Translations under genes and position numbers: made by a program
The notes under the pieces: model-generated
What the model was told of the DNA's origin: nothing
The model's input: the letters and a program-made list of their open reading frames with translations, nothing else
The model's database searches: none
In this document: in pieces, positions 6,065 through 9,918 of the stretch
Numbering within the stretch: the stretch's first letter is position 1
How the letters are laid out: the number at the start of each line of letters is the position of its first letter
DNA from: Desulfobacteraceae bacterium
GTDB taxonomy: Bacteria > Desulfobacterota > Desulfobacteria > Desulfobacterales > JAUWMJ01
Assembly (NCBI GenBank): GCA_030612225.1
Contig: JAUWOH010000093.1
Coordinates: 1-9,918, forward strand
DNA: 9,918 bases
Direction: 5' to 3'

Positions 6065-7303
6065 ATGTCCATAGATGTAAAAATGGCCTGGCGGAATATC
6101 TGGCGCAATCCCAGGCGTACTATTTTGACCATATCCGCCATTGCATTTGCCAGCCTGCTTCTGGTTTTTATGCTTTCATTTCAGTTCGGCTCCTATGAAA
6201 CCATGATCAACTCATCGGTAAAAATTCATACAGGTCATTTACAGGTACAATCTGCTGGATATCAGGATAAAAAAAGTATTCGCCTTGTAGTGCCTGATCC
6301 GGATACAATAGGTAAAATATTAAACCAAATACAGAGTGTGGAAGCATATACCTTCCGAGCCATTGCTTTCTCACTGGTATCCTCTAAAAAACGAACATAT
6401 GGCAGCATAGTCATAGGAATCGACCCTGTTAGGGAAGCAAAAGTATCCACATTAAAATCCTTGATGCGAAAAGGGAGTTACCTGGCCAAGGATGACACCG
6501 ATCAGGTATTAATAGGAAGTCTTCTGGCTCAAAATTTAAAAATTGATATCCGGGATGAAATAACCATACTCGGCCAGGGACGGGACGGCTCTATTGCAGC
6601 CACCGTTGTTAAGGTAAAGGGAATTTACTCATCCGGCATAGACGACCTTGATCGCAACTCTATTCATATGCCGCTGAAATACTTTCAGGATGTTTATGGC
6701 ATGTACGATGCAGTACATGAAGTGGTTGTGACAGGAAAATCGTTAAAAGCTGTCGACGGAATTAAAGCAGTTCTTAACACCGGAATAAAAAAGATTAACC
6801 CGAAGCTTCCTCTGGTAGTCCTTGATTGGAAAGAACTTACGCCAGGTCTGCTCCAAAGTATAGAGCTTGATCTTGTAAGCGGAATTATTTTTTATTTTTT
6901 CTTGATCCTGGTAGTAGCATTCAGCATCCTGAACACTTTCCTGATGGTTATCTTCGAACGGACAAGAGAGTTCGGTGTTCTCAAGGCTATAGGAATAACT
7001 CCCGGCAGGCTTACAAAACTCCTTTTGATAGAATCTATAACTATGACAACTATCGGTATCGCCGCAGGCATCATAGCCGGGAGTCTCATTACATTATATT
7101 TTCAGGGACACGGAATCGATATTTCCGGAGCATCGGATATTCTAGTCCAGTATGGCATTTCAGGACGAATTTATCCCAGGTTATCCCTGCTTTCAGCATT
7201 TATCGGACCAGGTATAGTATTTATTATTACCTTTCTGGCTGCCCTGTACCCGGCTTTAAAAATCCGGAGTCTTCGTCCGGTTGAAGCAATGACTTATGTG
7301 TAA
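6065..7303 (+). CDS. FtsX/LolCE-type ABC transporter permease 1
   Basis: A 412-residue inner-membrane permease with four helices: TM1 about 19-40, TM2 about 272-297, TM3 about 323-345 and TM4 about 376-398, with a MacB/LolE-type periplasmic domain between TM1 and TM2. The cytoplasmic N-terminus has AWRNIWRNPRRT (8-19). The loop after TM2, FERTREFGVLKAIG (297-310), is the coupling helix that contacts the ATPase, and the protein ends with the family's YPALKIRSLRPVEAM pattern. It would pair with the paralogous permease at 7589-8812 and the ATPase at 8961-9644, passing mechanical force to the periplasm as LolCDE and MacB do. The ATG follows CAGGAGA (6048-6054), 20 bp after the LolA-like gene, so the two are probably cotranscribed. 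Lipoprotein release is the likely job from context, though other lipidic cargo is possible. Confidence 0.92.
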   Translation: MSIDVKMAWRNIWRNPRRTILTISAIAFASLLLVFMLSFQFGSYETMINSSVKIHTGHLQVQSAGYQDKKSIRLVVPDPDTIGKILNQIQSVEAYTFRAIAFSLVSSKKRTYGSIVIGIDPVREAKVSTLKSLMRKGSYLAKDDTDQVLIGSLLAQNLKIDIRDEITILGQGRDGSIAATVVKVKGIYSSGIDDLDRNSIHMPLKYFQDVYGMYDAVHEVVVTGKSLKAVDGIKAVLNTGIKKINPKLPLVVLDWKELTPGLLQSIELDLVSGIIFYFFLILVVAFSILNTFLMVIFERTREFGVLKAIGITPGRLTKLLLIESITMTTIGIAAGIIAGSLITLYFQGHGIDISGASDILVQYGISGRIYPRLSLLSAFIGPGIVFIITFLAALYPALKIRSLRPVEAMTYV

Positions 7304-7312
7304 CAATAAAGG

Positions 7313-7503
7313 TTTAAAGTGACTAAAGTGAGCTAAAGTGAGCTAAAGTTAAGGAATTCTATCTATTTTATAAAAAAGATGGCTTGCCAGGCGTCTTGTC
7401 AAGACGTAGCTTGGAAAGCGTAGCCTAAAACAAAAGTCGATGCCTGGAGCGGAGCGACACCGCAACTTTAGGCACTTTAGCCACTTTAGCTCACTTTAGA
7501 CAC
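7313..7503. repeat. Fold-back repeat E2 between the two permeases
   Basis: The left array (7313-7350) has TAAAGTGAGC units at a 10-bp period. The right array (7464-7503) repeats the same word inverted (ACTTTAGGC, ACTTTAGCC, ACTTTAGCTC). The core starts with AAGGAATTCT (7351-7360) and TTTTATAAA, contains a CGTCTT/AAGACG hairpin (7392-7406) nested within GGCT/AGCC, and ends with GGAGCGGAGCGA (7446-7457). The first and last core motifs match those of E1 at 1219-1631. The element lies inside the exporter operon and could reduce transcription or expose the RNA to processing. Confidence 0.72.
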
Positions 7504-7588
7504 TCTTATTTGCTCAGGCAAAGCCAATTATCTCTGGCCACGCCCAAAGGACGTGCTTTAAAAAATCGAATAAAATTTGAGGTATTTT

Positions 7589-8812
7589 ATGTATTTCCAG
7601 TTAGCCTGGCGAAACATATGGCGTAACCCGAGGCGAACAGCAGTTATCATGACTGCCATTATTATCGGTGTCTGGAGCATGATTTTTTTAAACGCACTCA
7701 TGCGAGGGATGGAATCCGATATGATTAAAAACTCCATATCTACTCTGACCGGACATCTTCAAATCCATCATAAAGACTATCGGAATGATCCGGTTATAGA
7801 AAACAGTATGTATGATACCAAGGCCCTTGAAACTGCACTAAATAAAGTTCTTCCACCCGGCGCGCACCGGGCTGCCAGAATACGGGTTAATGCCATTGCC
7901 GGCAATGCCAGACACACAAGCGGCATAACACTGGTAGGAATCAATCCTGTACCGGAAGCTAAAACCTCTTTTATCGGACACGCAATAAACCAGGGCCGCT
8001 ATCTCAAACCTGAAGATAAATATGGCGTTATTGTGGGTCAGGCTCTTTTGGTTAAATTCGAAACTAAAATAGGTCGTAAACTTGTTCTTATGTCCCAGGA
8101 CACTGATGGCAATATTGCTTCAAGAGCTTTTCGTATAATCGGAACATTCAAGGCTGAAATGCAGGCCACTGAAAAACAGTTCGCCTTTGTAACTATAACT
8201 GCCGCACGGCAAATGCTGAAACTCGAAAAAGGTATTTCAGAAGTTTCCATTACTTTGCCTGATAATATAGACGCTGACCATGTGACGACCAGGCTTAAAG
8301 CTGAACTGGGTACTGATGGGTATCAAATCCAGACCTGGCGGGAGCTCCTCCCCATTATCAACGCATATCTGGTAATTTTTGACGGCTTTATCTTCATCTG
8401 GTCTTTTGTTGTTTTTATTGCCATGGGTTTCGGTATTGTTAACACCACTTTAATGGCTGTATTCGAAAGGATGAGAGAATTTGGCCTGCTCAAGGCTCTC
8501 GGTATGAAGCCATGGTGGATTATTAGAGATGTCCTATCTGAATCATTCTTGCTTCTTGTAATGGGCATGACAATTGGAAACATTATGGCCCTTTTATGCG
8601 TTTTCGCACTGTCAGGAAGCGGCATAGATCTTTCAGCTTTTGCCGCAGGTGCGGAATTTGCAGGAATTTCGAAAATAATTTATCCTGCTGTTTATGCAAA
8701 AGATGTATTAATATCCAACTTCGTTGTAATTATACTTGGTCTTCTTGTCAGTATTTATCCGGCAGCCAAAGCAGCCAGGTTTACGCCGGTGGAAGCTTTG
8801 GCACAAACATAA
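7589..8812 (+). CDS. FtsX/LolCE-type ABC transporter permease 2
   Basis: A 407-residue paralogue of the upstream permease, starting with the same AWRNIWRNPRRT motif (6-17). TM1 is about 15-37, TM2 about 262-290, TM3 about 317-341 and TM4 about 374-391, with a periplasmic domain of about 225 residues between TM1 and TM2. The coupling loop is FERMREFGLLKALGM (292-306), and the C-terminus has the YPAAKAARFTPVEAL pattern. A TTG at 7577 is in frame, but I chose ATG 7589 because GAGG (7579-7582) sits six bases before it and would otherwise be inside the gene. The two permeases differ enough in sequence to suggest a LolC/LolE-like heterodimer. The gap to the first permease (about 285 bp) is unusually long for such a pair and is filled mostly by repeat E2. 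Confidence 0.92.
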   Translation: MYFQLAWRNIWRNPRRTAVIMTAIIIGVWSMIFLNALMRGMESDMIKNSISTLTGHLQIHHKDYRNDPVIENSMYDTKALETALNKVLPPGAHRAARIRVNAIAGNARHTSGITLVGINPVPEAKTSFIGHAINQGRYLKPEDKYGVIVGQALLVKFETKIGRKLVLMSQDTDGNIASRAFRIIGTFKAEMQATEKQFAFVTITAARQMLKLEKGISEVSITLPDNIDADHVTTRLKAELGTDGYQIQTWRELLPIINAYLVIFDGFIFIWSFVVFIAMGFGIVNTTLMAVFERMREFGLLKALGMKPWWIIRDVLSESFLLLVMGMTIGNIMALLCVFALSGSGIDLSAFAAGAEFAGISKIIYPAVYAKDVLISNFVVIILGLLVSIYPAAKAARFTPVEALAQT

Positions 8813-8960
8813 TACTGAGCACTATGCTCACAGATCACTTCGTTTGAGGCTAAAGGCAAGGAAAACGATTTCTTTTCTCTAACCTTAAGGTCGGAAGACC
8901 GCTCCTCAAGCGTAGCGATCCTCAAGGCCGCAGGCCACTCTTTTCTGTGGGAGATAGATT
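8813..8960. other. Intercistronic gap with several short hairpins
   Basis: This gap between permease 2 and the ATPase has TGAGCA/TGCTCA (8816-8830), GGTC-GGAA-GACC (8889-8900) and GGCC-GCA-GGCC (8926-8936). An 8-bp direct repeat TCCTCAAG occurs at 8903 and 8919. None is followed by a T run, so they do not look like terminators. AGCGTAGCGA (8909-8918) resembles the AGCGGAGCGA word of repeats E1 and E2. A GGGAGA Shine-Dalgarno (8949-8954) for the ATPase closes the gap. Confidence 0.55.
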
Positions 8961-9644
8961 ATGAGTATTGTAGAATGCAAAGATATTAACAAAACATACC
9001 AGCAGGGGAAAATTGAGGTTCGTGCACTAAAAGGTGTAACCCTTTCCATCGACAAGGGAGGTTTTGTCGCCCTGGCCGGACCTTCAGGCTCCGGCAAGAC
9101 AACCCTGCTGAATATAATCGGGAGCCTTGACCAACCTGACAGTGGAAGTGTTAGCGTTGACGGGAATACTTTTGAGAAGATGACCCAATCACAACTGGCG
9201 CTTCTTCGTTTACACAAGGTAGGATTTGTATTCCAGTCCTATAATTTAATCCCTGTCCTTTCAGCAGTAGAAAACGTCGAGTTTGTTATGCTGCTTCAAG
9301 GTGTGCAGGCAGCCCAAAGACGCGAGCGTGCAAAGGCTATTCTGGACGATGTAGGCCTGGAAGCTGAATATGACAGGCGTCCGGCAGAGCTTTCCGGCGG
9401 ACAGCAGCAACGTGTGGCTGTGGCCCGTGCAATAGTATCCAACCCTTCCATTGTTCTTGCTGACGAACCTACTGCTAATCTCGATTCAAAAACTGGAAAC
9501 GGCCTTCTGGAAATGATGAAAAAAATGAATGAAGAAAAAAAGGTCACCTTCATCTTCTCAACACACGATAATATGGTCATGGATTATGCCCGTCGACTTA
9601 TACTTATACGTGATGGTTGCATAGTTGATGATCAGATAAAATAG
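8961..9644 (+). CDS. LolD/MacB-type ABC transporter ATPase
   Basis: The 227-residue ATP-binding subunit of the exporter, typical in length for LolD/FtsE/MacB-N proteins. It has Walker A GPSGSGKTT (40-48, K46), the Q-loop glutamine Q92 in VFQSYNLIP, signature LSGGQQQR (144-151), Walker B IVLADEP (164-170) with catalytic E169, D-loop ANLD (172-175) and switch H202 in STHD. All catalytic parts are intact. It should dimerise at the cytoplasmic face and engage the coupling helices of the two upstream permeases. The ATG is preceded by GGGAGA six bases away. The stop codon directly abuts the inverted repeat of the 9645-9797 element. True LolD cannot be told from other MacB-class ATPases by motifs alone; the LolA-like neighbour favours a Lol-type role. 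Confidence 0.95.
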   Translation: MSIVECKDINKTYQQGKIEVRALKGVTLSIDKGGFVALAGPSGSGKTTLLNIIGSLDQPDSGSVSVDGNTFEKMTQSQLALLRLHKVGFVFQSYNLIPVLSAVENVEFVMLLQGVQAAQRRERAKAILDDVGLEAEYDRRPAELSGGQQQRVAVARAIVSNPSIVLADEPTANLDSKTGNGLLEMMKKMNEEKKVTFIFSTHDNMVMDYARRLILIRDGCIVDDQIK

Positions 9645-9797
9645 TGAGACCTTTTAAAAACGTCCCCTTTTGCCCAATTTCTGTGTCAGGCTCAAATTTT
9701 AATCCTCGAAATATTCAACATATTCCTCCGGTTAAAATTTCCGCCTTCCTTGAACTTGAATCCCGCTTATAGCGGGAAGCATTTTTCAAAGGTCTCA
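9645..9797. mobile_element. Short element with 16-bp terminal inverted repeats
   Basis: TGAGACCTTTTAAAAA (9645-9660) and TTTTTCAAAGGTCTCA (9782-9797) are inverted copies matching at 15 of 16 bases and enclose 153 bp. Inside is a 7-bp hairpin TCCCGCT/AGCGGGA (9761-9777). On the minus strand GGAGG stands just before an ATG followed by a nine-codon frame, which could be the remnant of a transposase start. No clear target duplication is visible. It is probably an internally deleted insertion sequence or MITE. The left end starts at the base after the ATPase stop codon. Confidence 0.55.
9761..9786 (+). terminator. Hairpin followed by T tract
   Basis: TCCCGCT and AGCGGGA form a 7-bp GC-rich stem with loop TAT, followed by AGCATTTTT. 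It could end transcripts of the exporter operon about 117 bases past the ATPase stop, although it lies inside the 9645-9797 element. The T tract starts four bases after the stem, so efficiency may be low. Confidence 0.4.
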
Positions 9798-9840
9798 GAT
9801 TGTGAAGCATTTTTGTTTGGAGTGATTATGAGGGGAATAT

Positions 9841-9918
9841 TTATTCTGGCTCATCAAATAGAGACTCTATTTTAGACATAATAGTCTCTTCGTTAGTGTT
9901 GGCAGCGATCGAAAGTTC
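9841..9918 (-). CDS. Possible 3' end of an unidentified gene (partial)
   Basis: On the minus strand a frame is open from the window edge to TAA at 9841-9843 and gives 25 residues ending in the acidic ESLFDEPE. The residues look protein-like, but the stretch is short and has no recognisable motif. An imperfectly centred palindrome AAATAGAG-A-CTCTATTT (9856-9872) lies within it. A competing 15-codon plus-strand frame (9828-9875) follows a GGAG. No function can be proposed. Confidence 0.3.
   Translation of the reverse strand, partial: ELSIAANTNEETIMSKIESLFDEPE

Noticed and set aside
7577..7588. TTG start for permease 2, adding four residues
   Set aside because: It would place the GAGG Shine-Dalgarno inside the gene; ATG 7589 has ideal spacing from it and matches the paralogue's N-terminus better.
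8816..8830. TGAGCA/TGCTCA hairpin after permease 2 as an intrinsic terminator
   Set aside because: The stem is only 6 bp and is not followed by a T run, and the ATPase downstream belongs to the same system.
9828..9875. 15-codon plus-strand frame after a GGAG
   Set aside because: Too short to support, and it runs against the more protein-like minus-strand partial frame.

Overview
This 9.9 kb window looks like chromosomal DNA of a Gram-negative bacterium with moderate to low G+C. The shikimate enzyme, the OmpR-type two-component pair, the periplasm-facing proteins, the Lol-like ABC exporter and the style of the intergenic repeats suggest a sulfate-reducer-like member of Desulfobacterota (former Deltaproteobacteria). 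The lineage is an inference; no rRNA or other taxonomic marker is present.

Layout. Bases 17-493 (+) encode a type II 3-dehydroquinate dehydratase (AroQ). It overlaps by 41 bp, tail to tail, with an OmpR-family response regulator (453-1163, -). A 653-bp gene-free stretch (1164-1816) then separates the regulator from a membrane histidine kinase (1817-3490, -). That gap holds a nested repeat: a 297-bp MITE-like element with terminal inverted repeats and a 5-bp target duplication, sitting inside an older fold-back repeat. Upstream of the kinase is a secreted von Willebrand factor A protein (3679-5049, -).

A divergent promoter region (5050-5282) separates the minus-strand genes from a plus-strand set: a LolA-like outer-membrane lipoprotein-sorting protein (5283-6044), two FtsX/LolCE-type permeases (6065-7303 and 7589-8812) and a LolD/MacB-type ATPase (8961-9644). 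Together these can supply the permease pair, ATPase and periplasmic carrier of an envelope lipoprotein or lipid export machine. The divergent region contains three GTAAA words at exact 11-bp spacing, next to a plausible sigma70 promoter. That is the geometry bound by OmpR/PhoB/CpxR regulators, so the two-component system in this window is a candidate regulator of both the VWA protein and the exporter.

The most unusual content is repetitive DNA. The gap between the two permeases holds a second fold-back element that shares its core with the one at 1219-1631, yet its terminal tandem arrays are built from a different short word. A 153-bp element with 16-bp inverted ends begins at the base after the ATPase stop codon. 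The gap before the ATPase carries several mini-hairpins. The last 78 bases may be the 3' end of another minus-strand gene.
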